Assembly (NCBI GenBank): GCA_005502925.1
Contig: SCPD01000024.1
Location: forward strand, 1-64,000
DNA: 64,000 bases
Direction of reading: 5' to 3'
Source of the DNA: Rhizobiales bacterium Y(2018)
Lineage (GTDB): Bacteria; Pseudomonadota; Alphaproteobacteria; Rhizobiales; Aestuariivirgaceae
Shown here: positions 51,287 through 60,577 of the stretch, piece after piece
Numbering within the stretch: position 1 is the stretch's first letter
Layout of the letters: every line of letters begins with the position of its first letter
Translations under genes and position numbers: made by a program
Notes under the pieces: generated by a model
Told to the model about the DNA's origin: nothing
What the model saw: the letters and a program-made list of their open reading frames with translations, nothing else
Databases searched by the model: none

Positions 51287-52062
51287 CCGGCCTCCAGGAC
51301 GGCATGCAGGAACTGCTTGGTGCGCTCATTCTGTGGGTTGCCGAAGAAAGCCTTGGGCGGACCCTGCTCGCAGATCTTGCCTTGAGAGAAGAAGCAGACG
51401 CGGTCGGCGAATTCCTTGGCGAAGCCCATCTGATGGGTCACCATCAGCATGGTCAGATCATGTTCGCTGCCCAATCTGCGGATCACCTGAAGCACCTCTC
51501 CGACGAGCTCCGGGTCCAAGGCGGAGGTCACCTCGTCAAACAGCATGATTTTCGGGCGCATGGCAAGAGCCCGGGCGATGGCGACGCGCTGTTGCTGGCC
51601 GCCCGAGAGCTGGGCGGGATAATGCTCCTTCTTCTGGCTGAGCCCCACCATCTCGAGCAGGCCCGCGGCACGCTCCTCCGCTTCTTTGCGGCTCATGCCG
51701 AGCACCGTGATCGGCGCCTCGATGCAGTTGGCCATCGCCGTCATATGCGGGAAGAGATTGAAGGACTGGAACACCATGCCGATCTTGGCGCGGATCTTGC
51801 GGATATGGGCGCGATCGGCCGGGATCAGCTTGCCATTGCGCTCCATATGAGTGAGCGGTTCGCCCTCGACCCAGATCACGCCGTCATCGATCGCCTCGAG
51901 CGTCATCAGCATGCGCAGCACCGTGGTCTTGCCCGAGCCCGACGGGCCGATGATGGCGACCTTCTCATTGCGGGCGATGTCGAGCTCGAGCGAATCGAGC
52001 ACGGTCAGCGGGCCGTAGCGCTTCGAGACTTTTTCGAAACGAACCATCGGTCGGTCTGTCAT
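51283..52062 (-). CDS. ehuA: ectoine-type ABC transporter ATPase EhuA
   Basis: This 259-residue ATPase of the polar amino acid family has Walker [10 protein letters not shown] near residue 38, signature [14 protein letters not shown] and Walker [15 protein letters not shown]. The ehu name is based on the binding protein and the eut genes next to it. The insertion [22 protein letters not shown] before the Q-loop is common in EhuA-type ATPases. It overlaps the upstream permease by four bases. Confidence 0.85.
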   Translation of the reverse strand: MTDRPMVRFEKVSKRYGPLTVLDSLELDIARNEKVAIIGPSGSGKTTVLRMLMTLEAIDDGVIWVEGEPLTHMERNGKLIPADRAHIRKIRAKIGMVFQSFNLFPHMTAMANCIEAPITVLGMSRKEAEERAAGLLEMVGLSQKKEHYPAQLSGGQQQRVAIARALAMRPKIMLFDEVTSALDPELVGEVLQVIRRLGSEHDLTMLMVTHQMGFAKEFADRVCFFSQGKICEQGPPKAFFGNPQNERTKQFLHAVLEAG

Positions 52063-52715
52063 CGGGCAGGTCTCCGGTTGAGCAGGCGTTCGGCGGCGCG
52101 GATGAAGGCGGCGGAGACGAGGCTCATCGCCAGGAAGAACAGGCCGACCATAGTAATGGGCTCGGTATAGCGGAAGGTCTCCGAGCCGATGATCTTGGCG
52201 GTCTGCATCAATTCGAGGACGGCGATGGCCGAGAGCAGCGGCGTCTCCTTGAAAAGCGCCACCAGATAATTACCGAGCGCCGGCACGATGGGTGGAATGG
52301 CCTGCGGAATGATGATGTCGCGGAAGGTCGTCCAGGGGCTCAGATTGAGGGCGATGGAGGCTTCCCACTGGCCGCGGGGGATATTGTCGAAGCCGGCGCG
52401 GTAGACCTCGGAGCAATAGGCGGCATAGTGGATGCCGAGCGCCAGGACGCCGGCGGTGAAGGCATCGAGGGTCACGCCGAAGGACGGGAAGACGAAATAG
52501 AGAAAGAAGATCTGGATGAGGAGCGGCGTCGAGCGGATGAGCTCGACGAGTACCGAGATCGGCCAGGCCGTCCACGGGACGGCGATGCGCGTCAGCGCGA
52601 GGACGAGGCCGAGCGTTGCGGCCAGCACGAAGCCCAGGAGCGTCGCCTCGATCGAAATCACCGCCGCCTTGGCGAGGGTGGGCAGGATCTCGAAGGTGAA
52701 GGCCCAGTCCCACAT
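52059..52715 (-). CDS. ehuD: ectoine-type ABC permease (EhuD-like)
   Basis: This 218-residue permease of the HisM/GlnP class has about five hydrophobic segments. Typical features are VELIRSTPLLIQIFFLYF and the YRAGFDNIPRGQWEAS coupling loop. The ATG at 52715 shares one base with the stop of the other permease, so the longer frame upstream is rejected. The C or D label of the two permeases is by gene order only. Confidence 0.85.
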   Translation of the reverse strand: MWDWAFTFEILPTLAKAAVISIEATLLGFVLAATLGLVLALTRIAVPWTAWPISVLVELIRSTPLLIQIFFLYFVFPSFGVTLDAFTAGVLALGIHYAAYCSEVYRAGFDNIPRGQWEASIALNLSPWTTFRDIIIPQAIPPIVPALGNYLVALFKETPLLSAIAVLELMQTAKIIGSETFRYTEPITMVGLFFLAMSLVSAAFIRAAERLLNRRPAR

Positions 52716-53443
52716 CAGGCGGTCCTCCCGCGGGCGAGGCCCTTTGCGGCCCGCTGCTCGAGCAGACGCATGCCGATGGTGATGAGAAGCGAGAGGACGA
52801 GATAGATCAGAAGAACGAGGGTGAAGATCGGGATGGTCTTCATCGTCGTCTGGTTCATCTGCTGCGCCTTGAAGGCGAGGTCGGACAGAGTGATGAGCGA
52901 GACGAGGGCTGTCGATTTCAACAGCTCGATGAAGAGATTGCCCCAGGGCGGGATCATCGCGACGAAGGCCTGCGGCAGGATGATCCGGCGCAGCATCTGA
53001 AGGCGCGTCATGTTGAGGGCGGTCGCCGCTTCCCACTGGCCGCGCGCCACCGACTGGATGGCGCCCCGCACGCATTCGGCGCCATAGGCCCCGATATTGA
53101 GGCCGAGGCCCAGCACCGCGACGGCGAAGGGCTCGAGACTCACGCCGAATTGCGGCAGGACGAAAAACAGCCAGAAGAGCTGGACCAATGCCGAGGTGCC
53201 GCGGAAGATCTCGATATAGAGATTGGCGAGCCAGCGCAGTGGTGCCGGGCCGTAGAGCTTGCCGAGCGCCGAGAGGACCGCCATGGCGACCGCGAGAAGG
53301 CAGCCGAGCACGGTGATCTCTGCGGTCAGCACCGCGCCCTGGAGGAGGCCGGGGAGAAACAGGCTGTACGTGTCGCGCGTCGCCAGATAGGCGATCAGCA
53401 GGATAGACGCCACCAGCATGACGATGAGCGTGCGAATGCCCAT
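52715..53443 (-). CDS. ehuC: ectoine-type ABC permease (EhuC-like)
   Basis: This 242-residue permease has the class features IEIFRGTSALVQLFWLFFVLP and AECVRGAIQSVARGQWEAA near residue 120. It pairs with the downstream permease to form the channel for the substrate delivered by the binding protein. It lies 66 bp after the binding-protein gene. Confidence 0.85.
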   Translation of the reverse strand: MGIRTLIVMLVASILLIAYLATRDTYSLFLPGLLQGAVLTAEITVLGCLLAVAMAVLSALGKLYGPAPLRWLANLYIEIFRGTSALVQLFWLFFVLPQFGVSLEPFAVAVLGLGLNIGAYGAECVRGAIQSVARGQWEAATALNMTRLQMLRRIILPQAFVAMIPPWGNLFIELLKSTALVSLITLSDLAFKAQQMNQTTMKTIPIFTLVLLIYLVLSLLITIGMRLLEQRAAKGLARGRTA

Positions 53444-53509
53444 GCGTTTGCCTCTCCCCGATGAGTTCCGGTCAAAGAGCGCTCGACGAGCGCCCTGCAG
53501 CAGGAAAGA

Positions 53510-54373
53510 CTATTCACCCTTGCAGAGCTGTTCCATCGTCTTGTTCGGCAGGTAGTCCTTGCCGAAGCCGAAGGGCGTCACCAGCGCGATATGCTCCGGC
53601 GTGCCGAGAAAGGCCTTCAGCTGGGTGTTGAAGGCTTCGATGAGATCGGTGTCGTCCTTGCGGAAGCCAAAGGCGCCATGGCCTTTCACCGACTTGCCGG
53701 CGACCTCGCCGAAAGGTGTCGTCGATTCCACGCCTTCACCCTTCTTCGCCATGTCGGCGATAGAAAGCGCGGTCAGGGCAGCGCCATCGGCGCGGTCGGA
53801 CTGCACGGCGGCGACGAGGCTCGATTGATCGGGAAGGATGACGAGCTGTTCTTGCGGCACGCCGGCCTCCTTGGCGTAGCCGGCTTCGACGGCGCCCGCC
53901 ATCACCGCGAGCTTGAGGGCGGAATTGTCCTTGAAGCTCGTATAGTCCTTGATGGCCTTGGGATTGCCCTTCTTCACCAGCATGGCCTGGCCGATGCCGT
54001 AAGAGGGTTCCGAGAAGGCGATCTCGGCGCAACGCTTCGGGTTGATGAACATGCCGGCGGCAATGACGTCGAAGCGGCCGGCCTTGAGGCCGGGAATGAG
54101 CGAGCCGAATTCGGTGAGCACGCCATCGACCTGGGCGACGCCCATCTTGGCGAGCACCGCCTTGGCAACCTCCGGCGCTTCGCCGGTGAGCTTGCCGTCC
54201 GGCGTTGCATAACCGAAGGGCGCTTCATTGGCGAAGCCGATGCGGATGTACCCTTGAGCCTTGGCGCGCTCCAGTGTCGTCTCGGCATGAGCGATCGATG
54301 TGAAAGTCGTGGCGGCGAAAGTGAGGCCGGCCGTACCCGTGAGCAGGCGGCGGCGCGTGATCATCTTGGACAT
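53510..54373 (-). CDS. ehuB: ectoine/hydroxyectoine-type ABC substrate-binding protein EhuB
   Basis: This 287-residue binding protein has a Tat-like signal (ITRRRLLTGTAGLTFAATTF). The mature sequence closely follows EhuB of Sinorhizobium meliloti in IRIGFANEAPFGY, GEAPEVAKAVLAKMGV and FGSLIPGLKAGRFDVIAAGMF, then RCAEIAFSEP. Those segments contribute the aromatic and Arg/Glu contacts of the ectoine site in EhuB. This is recognised from memory of the family, not by a search. The eutB and doeA genes next to it support the assignment; a related cyclic amino acid remains possible. Confidence 0.82.
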   Translation of the reverse strand: MSKMITRRRLLTGTAGLTFAATTFTSIAHAETTLERAKAQGYIRIGFANEAPFGYATPDGKLTGEAPEVAKAVLAKMGVAQVDGVLTEFGSLIPGLKAGRFDVIAAGMFINPKRCAEIAFSEPSYGIGQAMLVKKGNPKAIKDYTSFKDNSALKLAVMAGAVEAGYAKEAGVPQEQLVILPDQSSLVAAVQSDRADGAALTALSIADMAKKGEGVESTTPFGEVAGKSVKGHGAFGFRKDDTDLIEAFNTQLKAFLGTPEHIALVTPFGFGKDYLPNKTMEQLCKGE

Positions 54374-54429
54374 GCATATCTCCCGGAATTATCGCGTTTC
54401 CTGCCCGGTCTCATCGCCGGGTGTCACTG

Positions 54430-54439
54430 TTGTATACAT
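54430..54439. promoter_or_regulatory. GntR-type operator candidate TTGTATACAT
   Basis: The site is centred on the eight-base palindrome TGTATACA, a form widely used by FCD-type GntR regulators. It lies 57 bases from ehuB and about 100 from eutB in the divergent intergenic region. A related site, TTGTGCACAT, is at 54514-54523. Confidence 0.5.
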
Positions 54440-54513
54440 CTTATCTAGACATACCGCAAGCGAAGATGTAATTTGGCCGAAATAATACGAAAGGGCACGC
54501 CGGGAGCGCACCG

Positions 54514-54523
54514 TTGTGCACAT
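54514..54523. promoter_or_regulatory. second operator candidate TTGTGCACAT before eutB
   Basis: It shares 8 of 10 bases with the site at 54430-54439 and is itself centred on a palindrome (TGTGCACA). It directly precedes the ribosome site AGGGAG of eutB, a position where a bound repressor would block transcription. Confidence 0.45.
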
Positions 54524-54535
54524 TTAGGGAGTTCT

Positions 54536-55531
54536 ATGGGGTTTTCCCTTGAAGCCGTCCGGGAGGCGCACAGGCTCATTCAAGGCCTTGCGCGCACGAC
54601 GCCGCTGGTCGAAGCGTTAAGCTTCTCGGACCAGGCGGGCCAGCCCATCCTGCTCAAGCTCGAAACCCTGCAGCCGATCGGCGCCTTCAAGATCAGAGGG
54701 GCCGCGCATGCGCTGCTGCGTCTCGATGAAGAGGCGCGCCGGCGTGGTGTCGTCTGCTGCTCGACCGGCAACCACGGCAAGGCTGTCGCCTATGCGGCAC
54801 GCCATCTCGGCATCAAAGCAACCATCTGCCTCTCCACTCTCGTGCCCGAGGCGAAGGTCCAGGGCATCGCGGCGCTCGGCGCCACGATCCGGTGCTGCGG
54901 GACGAGCCAGGACGATGCGCAAAAGGAAGCCGACCGGCTGGTGCGCGAGAAGGGCTATACCGACATCTCGCCTTTCGATCATCGCGACGTAATCCTCGGC
55001 CAGGCGACGGTCGCGCTAGAGCTACTCACCGAATGTCCCGATCTCACCCAGATTGTCGTGCCGTTGTCGGGCGGCGGGCTGCTCGGAGGCATTGCCTTTG
55101 CCGCCAAGCAGATCAAGCCGTCGATCCGCGTGATCGGCGTCAGCATGGCAGAGGGCGCCGCCATGCATGAGAGCCTCAAGGCCGGCCGTCCGATCCTCGT
55201 CACCGAAGTTCCTTCGCTCGCCGACACACTGGGCGGCGGCATCAATCTCACCAATCAATGGACCTTCAAGCTGTGCCGCGATTTCGCCGATGAGACTTTT
55301 CTGGTGAGCGAAACGGAGATCTATCGCGGCATGCAGGCGCTGTTCCGGCGTGAACGTCTCATCGCCGAAGGCGGTGGCGCCGTTGGTATCGCAGCACTCC
55401 TCGCCGGCAAGCTCAAGCTCGACGGACCGACGGCCATGATTATCTCCGGGCAGAATGCCGATCTCGACCAGATCATCGCGGTGGCGCGCGGCGAAACGGT
55501 GCGCGTGGGCGACCGCATAGTGAAAGGATAG
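54536..55531 (+). CDS. eutB: EutB-like PLP-dependent threonine dehydratase-family enzyme
   Basis: This 331-residue fold-type II PLP enzyme has the lysine motif IGAFKIRGA near residue 50, the SxxNHG-type phosphate loop in CSTGNHGKAVAYAA, and the glycine-rich PLSGGGLLGG loop near residue 180. EutB of the ectoine route is proposed to dehydrate 3-hydroxy intermediates from hydroxyectoine. The ATG at 54536 has AGGGAG five bases upstream; the frame continues further but without support. It is followed two bases later by eutC. Confidence 0.85.
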   Translation: MGFSLEAVREAHRLIQGLARTTPLVEALSFSDQAGQPILLKLETLQPIGAFKIRGAAHALLRLDEEARRRGVVCCSTGNHGKAVAYAARHLGIKATICLSTLVPEAKVQGIAALGATIRCCGTSQDDAQKEADRLVREKGYTDISPFDHRDVILGQATVALELLTECPDLTQIVVPLSGGGLLGGIAFAAKQIKPSIRVIGVSMAEGAAMHESLKAGRPILVTEVPSLADTLGGGINLTNQWTFKLCRDFADETFLVSETEIYRGMQALFRRERLIAEGGGAVGIAALLAGKLKLDGPTAMIISGQNADLDQIIAVARGETVRVGDRIVKG

Positions 55532-55533
55532 AC

Positions 55534-56523
55534 ATGGGCGACATCGCGATTCTCACCGAAACCGATCTGCGCCGCGCGGTCACGCTCGGCGCGCCGGTGC
55601 TCAACGCGGTCGAGGAGGCCTTCCGGCTCCTCGCCTCGGGCAAGGTCATCATGCCGCCGATCCTCTCGATGGAAATCGCCGAAGCCCATGGCGAGGTCGA
55701 TGTGAAGACCGCCTATCTGCCGGGCTTCGAGCATTTCGCCATCAAGGTCAGTCCGGGTTTCTTCGACAATCCGAAGCTTGGCCTGCCGAGCCTCAACGGG
55801 CTGATGATCCTGTTCTCGGCGAAGACCGGGCTCGTCGCCGCGCTACTGCTCGACAATGGCTATCTGACCGATATCCGCACCGCCGCGGCCGGGGCCATCG
55901 CCGCCAAATATCTGGCGCCGAAACAGGTCGAAACCGCCGCCGTGCTCGGCACAGGCGCCCAGGCACGCCTGCAGATCATTGCCGCGCATCAGGTGCGACC
56001 CTTCAAGAAAGTGATGGTCTGGGGACGTGATGCGGCGCGTGCCCAAGCATGCGCCGAGGACATCGCGAGGGCGCTCAAGATCAAGGCGGACGTGGTGAAG
56101 GATGCCGCCGCCGCCGTGGCCGAGGCGCAATTGGTGGTGACGACGACCTCGGCGCGAAAAGCCATCCTGCGCGCCGAATGGCTGCATAAGGGATTGCATA
56201 TCACCGCCATGGGCGCCGACCAGGCCGGCAAGAACGAGATCGACCCGCGCGCCGTGGCGCTGGCCGACCTCTATGTCTGCGACCGCGTCAGCCAAGCGGC
56301 CGCTCTCGGAGAGCTACGCGCGGCGCGCGCCGCCGGCCTGATGAATGGCGAGACACCGTCCGAGCTCGGCGCCATCGTGGCCGGGACCCATCCGGGGCGC
56401 CCGTCCGAGGCCGCCATCACCCTTTGCGACCTCACCGGCACCGGCGCGCAGGATACCGCCATCGCTTCCTACGCCTTTGCCGCCGCGCAGCGGCTCGGCA
56501 TCGGCACCAGGATCACAGCTTGA
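55534..56523 (+). CDS. eutC: EutC-like ornithine cyclodeaminase/mu-crystallin-family enzyme
   Basis: This 329-residue NAD(P)-dependent enzyme has the family segments FAIKVSPGFFDNPKLGLPS near residues 69-88, the Rossmann motif GTGAQAR near residue 140, and LTDIRTAAAGAIAAKYLAP. The family includes ornithine cyclodeaminase, alanine dehydrogenase and ketimine reductases. EutC acts with EutB in hydroxyectoine catabolism. It lies between eutB and the hydrolase gene with spacings of 2 and 8 bases. Confidence 0.85.
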   Translation: MGDIAILTETDLRRAVTLGAPVLNAVEEAFRLLASGKVIMPPILSMEIAEAHGEVDVKTAYLPGFEHFAIKVSPGFFDNPKLGLPSLNGLMILFSAKTGLVAALLLDNGYLTDIRTAAAGAIAAKYLAPKQVETAAVLGTGAQARLQIIAAHQVRPFKKVMVWGRDAARAQACAEDIARALKIKADVVKDAAAAVAEAQLVVTTTSARKAILRAEWLHKGLHITAMGADQAGKNEIDPRAVALADLYVCDRVSQAAALGELRAARAAGLMNGETPSELGAIVAGTHPGRPSEAAITLCDLTGTGAQDTAIASYAFAAAQRLGIGTRITA

Positions 56524-56531
56524 GAGACAGA

Positions 56532-57710
56532 ATGAGCAGCATTCCCTTCACACGTGCCGAATATGCCGAAAGGCTTGCCCAGGTCAAAAGCCGCATGGCG
56601 AAAGCCGGCTTCGATCTCATCATCTGCCAGGATCCGGCCAATATGGGCTGGCTCACCGGCTTCGATGGCTGGTCCTTCTATGTGCCGCAATGTGTGCTGG
56701 TGCATCAGGACGAAGAAACGCCGATCTGGTTCGGCCGTGCGCAGGACGCGAAGAGCGCGCATCTCACCACCTATCTGCCGGCGCAGAATATCGTGCCTTT
56801 CTCGGAGCATCTGATTCAGCATCCGGTCGGCCATCCCTATGACGAGCTCGCCGCGCTCGTCCGGGCGCGCGGTTGGAGCAAAGCCCGCATCGGTGTCGAG
56901 ATGGATGCGCATTATTATACGGCGCGCTGCCATGCTCACCTGACCAAGGGGTTGCCGGAAGCGGCCTTCAGCAACAATGGCGATCTCGTCAATTGGGCGC
57001 GGCTGGTGAAGTCCGAAGCCGAGCTTACGTTCATGCGTGAGGCGGGACAAATCTGCAGTCACGCGATGAATCGCGCCATCGAAACGATGCGACCGGGCGT
57101 GTCGCAATATCAAGTGATCGCCGAGATCTATCACGCGCAGACCATGGGTGTGCCGGGCGCCGGCGGTGACTATGCAGCCATCTGCCCGCTGATGCCGGTG
57201 GGCGAGGGAACGAGCACGCCGCATCTCACCTGGAGCGATGCGCCCTTGCCGACATCAGGCCTCGCCATGCTGGAGATCGCCGGAGCCCGGCGGCGCTACC
57301 ACGCGCCGCTCACCCGCACCATCCATCTGGGCAAGCCGCCCGAGGTGATCAAGGACGTCGCCAAGGCGGTAGTCGAAGGCGTCGATGCCGGTCTCGCCAA
57401 GGCGAAAAGCGGCAGCACCGCGGCGGAAGTGGAAGCCGCCTGGCAGGCGGTGCTGCGCAAGCATGGCCTCAAGAAGGAAAGCCGCGTCGGCTATTCGATC
57501 GGGCTCGCTTATCCGCCGGATTGGGGCGAGCGCACGGTGAGCTTGAGGCCCGGCGATGAGACCGTGCTCCAGGCCGGCATGTGCTTCCATATTCAATCGG
57601 GTGTATGGCTCAAGGATTTCGGCGTCGCGATCTCGGAGTCCTTCGTCGTCACCGATAAAGGTGGCGAGCGGCTGTGCGACGTCGCGCGCGAATTGATCGT
57701 CATAGATTAA
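56532..57710 (+). CDS. doeA: ectoine hydrolase-like M24-fold enzyme (DoeA/EutD)
   Basis: This 392-residue protein has the creatinase/aminopeptidase P architecture: an N-terminal domain to about residue 160 and the pita-bread domain after it. The DoeA pattern is visible in ANMGWLTGFDGWSFYVPQCV, IGVEMDAHYYTARCHAHL and GYSIGLAYPPDWGERT. The metal-binding aspartates of true M24 peptidases are replaced (LEIAGARRRYHAPLTRT), as in creatinase. DoeA opens the ectoine ring to N-acetyl-diaminobutyrate. The ATG at 56532 is eight bases after eutC. Confidence 0.85.
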   Translation: MSSIPFTRAEYAERLAQVKSRMAKAGFDLIICQDPANMGWLTGFDGWSFYVPQCVLVHQDEETPIWFGRAQDAKSAHLTTYLPAQNIVPFSEHLIQHPVGHPYDELAALVRARGWSKARIGVEMDAHYYTARCHAHLTKGLPEAAFSNNGDLVNWARLVKSEAELTFMREAGQICSHAMNRAIETMRPGVSQYQVIAEIYHAQTMGVPGAGGDYAAICPLMPVGEGTSTPHLTWSDAPLPTSGLAMLEIAGARRRYHAPLTRTIHLGKPPEVIKDVAKAVVEGVDAGLAKAKSGSTAAEVEAAWQAVLRKHGLKKESRVGYSIGLAYPPDWGERTVSLRPGDETVLQAGMCFHIQSGVWLKDFGVAISESFVVTDKGGERLCDVARELIVID

Positions 57711-57711
57711 C

Positions 57712-58860
57712 ATGTTCGACAATCCCTTCAGTAGCGCGGAGATCGCGCGGCGTCTGCGCCGTGTGCGCGCCGGGCTCGAGCTCCAGGGCCTCGAGGCGGC
57801 GATCATCGCCAGTCCCGAGAATGTGTTTTATCTGACCGGCCTCGATCATTGGGGTTACTTCGCGCCGCATTTGCTCCTGGTGCCGCTCGAAGGCGAGCCG
57901 GTGCTGGTGACGCGCGCGATGGAACAGGTCTCCGTCGAGAAGCAAGTGAAATCGGCGCGCTTTTGCGGTCATCCAGACAGCGAGACAGCGGCTGACATGA
58001 TGGCGCGTGTGCTGCATGAGCTGAAGCTCGCGGACAAGGCGGTCGGCCTCGAATATTGGACCTCAGGGTTGAGCCATGGCCTCGCGATCTCGCTCACAAA
58101 GCAGGTCACGGCGCGATGGTCGGATGTGAGTGGACTGGTCGACACATTGCGCTTGGTGAAGAGCGCCGAGGAGCAAGCCCTGATGCGTCGTGCGGCACGG
58201 GTCAGCGATGCGGCGGGGGAGGCGGCAATCGCCGCCATCACCGATGGCGCGCGCGAAATTGATGTGGCGGCGGAATGTCTGGCGGCGATGATCCGCGCCG
58301 GCGGCCATCCGCCGGGCTTCGGTCCTTTCATCCGGCCGGGCAGCCGGCTTGGCGAGGAGCATGCGACCTGGGGAAACGGCACATATAAAAGGGGCGAGCC
58401 GGTCTTTCTCGAATTGTCGGGCTGCGTCTCGCGGTATCACGCACCCTTGGGTCGTCTCGTTCATATCGGCCTGATCCGTGACGGGGATGCGCGGATCGCA
58501 GGCATCGTCCGACAGGCTTTCGACGCGGTCGTCGCGGCGATCCGGCCGGGCACCAGAGCGCGCGATGTCTATGCCGCCTGGCAAGCGGTCGTCGATGCGG
58601 CCGGGCTCGCGCATTACCGGCGCCATCATTGTGGCTATTGCGTCGGTATCGGCCAGCCGCCTTCCTGGACAGGCGGCAATAGCGTGACGGGGCTTCGACA
58701 TGATTCCGATCTCGAGATCAGGACCGGCATGAGCTTTCACATCTTGTCCTGGCTGATGGGCAGTGGTCAGGGCGACGATTTCCTGTCGAACACCGTGCTC
58801 TTGACCGAGACCGGACCTGAAGTCCTGACGAAGCTGAAGAGCGGGCCGATCGTGGTCTAA
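57712..58860 (+). CDS. second M24-fold (creatinase-like) hydrolase
   Basis: This 382-residue paralogue of the preceding gene is separated from it by one base. N-terminal IIASPENVFYLTGLDHWGYF and the GYCVGIGQPPSW segment are those of the DoeA/creatinase group. The metal ligands are also missing: FLELSGCVSRYHAPLGR replaces the D-x-G...D-x-T-R pattern, and FLSNTVLLTE lacks the last glutamate. It may open a related ring or the hydroxylated substrate, or act as a partner of the first hydrolase. In S. meliloti this place is held by eutE, a desuccinylase-type deacetylase. Confidence 0.78.
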   Translation: MFDNPFSSAEIARRLRRVRAGLELQGLEAAIIASPENVFYLTGLDHWGYFAPHLLLVPLEGEPVLVTRAMEQVSVEKQVKSARFCGHPDSETAADMMARVLHELKLADKAVGLEYWTSGLSHGLAISLTKQVTARWSDVSGLVDTLRLVKSAEEQALMRRAARVSDAAGEAAIAAITDGAREIDVAAECLAAMIRAGGHPPGFGPFIRPGSRLGEEHATWGNGTYKRGEPVFLELSGCVSRYHAPLGRLVHIGLIRDGDARIAGIVRQAFDAVVAAIRPGTRARDVYAAWQAVVDAAGLAHYRRHHCGYCVGIGQPPSWTGGNSVTGLRHDSDLEIRTGMSFHILSWLMGSGQGDDFLSNTVLLTETGPEVLTKLKSGPIVV

Positions 58861-58869
58861 TCCTACTGG

Positions 58870-59694
58870 TCAAGCTTCCGCGAGCCAGCCGTCGCTCACT
58901 TCCGGCAAGGGAATGGAATCGCGCAGCAACCGCGTATAGGCATGCTGCGGCTTCTCGAAGAGCGTGGCGGTGTCGGCGTCCTCGACGATCTCGCCCTTGC
59001 GCATCACGATCACCCGGTCACACAAACGGCGCACCACCGACAGGTCATGGCTGATGAAGGCCATGGTGAAATTCATCCGGGCACGCAGCTCCATCAGCAG
59101 GGTCAGGATCTGCGCCTGGCTCGATACGTCGAGACCCGACACGATCTCGTCCGCCAGGATGAAACGCGGCTTGAGCGCCACGGCGCGGGCGATGCCGACG
59201 CGCTGGCGCTGTCCACCCGACAATTCATGCGGATAACGCGCGGCAAAGGAGGCCGGCAGGCCCACGTGGGTCAGCGCGTCCAGAGCGAGATCGCGGGCCT
59301 CGCCGCTGCTTGCCGCGACTTTGTGCAGGAGAAGCGGTGCGCCGATGATGGCGCCGACGGTCTTGCGCGGATTGAGGGACGAGAAGGGATCCTGAAAGAT
59401 GATCTGCAAGTCGCGCCGCAACGGCCTCAGCGCCTCTTCATCGAGACCGGCAATATCACGTCCGGCAAAGTCGATCCTGCCTGCATCGGGGTTAAGAAGG
59501 CGGATCAAAGTGCGGCCAAGCGAGGTTTTCCCTGAGCCCGATTCACCAACAATGCCGGTGATGGCGCCTTCCGGCACGGTGAAGCTCAGGCCTTTGAGGA
59601 TCGTGATGCGCGGCGTCGCGCCGAAGAGCGGCTTGCGCGCCAGATCGGGAAGCGAGAGATGCAGGTCCTCGATCTTGAACAGAGCGTCAGCCAT
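58870..59694 (-). CDS. peptide ABC transporter ATPase (DppF/OppF-like)
   Basis: This 274-residue ATPase has Walker A GESGSGKTS near residue 48, signature LSGGQRQRVGIARA and Walker B FILADEIVSGLDVS. The C-terminal region ends with the YTRLLRDSIP-type motif of the peptide/nickel family. The start MADALFKIED at 59694 overlaps the other ATPase by eight bases. It is convergent with the eut genes, ten bases from the M24 stop. Confidence 0.9.
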   Translation of the reverse strand: MADALFKIEDLHLSLPDLARKPLFGATPRITILKGLSFTVPEGAITGIVGESGSGKTSLGRTLIRLLNPDAGRIDFAGRDIAGLDEEALRPLRRDLQIIFQDPFSSLNPRKTVGAIIGAPLLLHKVAASSGEARDLALDALTHVGLPASFAARYPHELSGGQRQRVGIARAVALKPRFILADEIVSGLDVSSQAQILTLLMELRARMNFTMAFISHDLSVVRRLCDRVIVMRKGEIVEDADTATLFEKPQHAYTRLLRDSIPLPEVSDGWLAEA

Positions 59695-60577
59695 GGGCAC
59701 GCTCCTTCGCCCAAAGGGTGTCAGTCTCGGCCACCTCGCGGGCGAGCTCACCCATGAGCTCGGGCGAGGCGGGCTTGAGAGATTCTTCGGGGCGGTCGTA
59801 GCGTGGCGTCGCCGCCATCAAAGCGCGCGTGTAGGCATGTTGAGGATCGGCGAAGAGCTGGCGCACGCCCGTCTGCTCGACGACCTTGCCGGCATAAAGG
59901 ACCGATGCCGTCTGGCACAGCTTCGCCACTACGCCGAGATTATGAGTGATGAAAAGAAGGGCGGTGCCGTGGCGCGCCTGCATGCCGGCGATGAGCGCCA
60001 ATATCTGCCTCTGCACCGTGACGTCGAGCGCCGTCGTCGGCTCGTCGGCGACGATGAGCCGGGGCTCGCCGGCAAAAGCGGCTGCGATGAGCACACGCTG
60101 GCGCATGCCGCCCGACAATTCATGCGGATAGAGGCGCATCACCCGCTCGGGATCGGCGATCTTGACCTCTTCGAGAAGAGTGGCGGCGCGTGCATGGGCT
60201 TTGGCCTTGGGCATGCCCAGTATGTGGATCAGCCGGTCAGAGATCTGATCGGCGATCCTTTTCGACGGGTTGAGCGCGGTCAGCGGATCCTGCGGGATGA
60301 AGGCGGCGCGCTTGCCGATGAACAGACGGCGCGCGGCCTGCGACATGCCATTGAGATCCGCGCCTTCGATGGTCACCTGGCCTTCGAGGATCGTCACCGC
60401 TTTCGGCAGGATGCCGAAGACGGCGCGGGCGATCATGCTTTTGCCGGCGCCCGACTCGCCCACTAGAGCGTGGACCTCGCCCGGCTTCACGGCGAGCGAC
60501 ACCCCGCGCAGCAGGCGATCGCCGCTATGCTGGAGAGCGACGCTCAGATCGCTTATATCGAGATAGGCCTCGGTCAT
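59687..60577 (-). CDS. peptide ABC transporter ATPase (DppD/OppD-like)
   Basis: This 296-residue ATPase has Walker A GESGAGKSM near residue 38, signature LSGGMRQRVLIAAA and Walker B LIVADEPTTALDVT. It forms a heterodimer with the DppF-like protein. It overlaps the permease gene by four bases. Confidence 0.9.
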   Translation of the reverse strand: MTEAYLDISDLSVALQHSGDRLLRGVSLAVKPGEVHALVGESGAGKSMIARAVFGILPKAVTILEGQVTIEGADLNGMSQAARRLFIGKRAAFIPQDPLTALNPSKRIADQISDRLIHILGMPKAKAHARAATLLEEVKIADPERVMRLYPHELSGGMRQRVLIAAAFAGEPRLIVADEPTTALDVTVQRQILALIAGMQARHGTALLFITHNLGVVAKLCQTASVLYAGKVVEQTGVRQLFADPQHAYTRALMAATPRYDRPEESLKPASPELMGELAREVAETDTLWAKERAHG

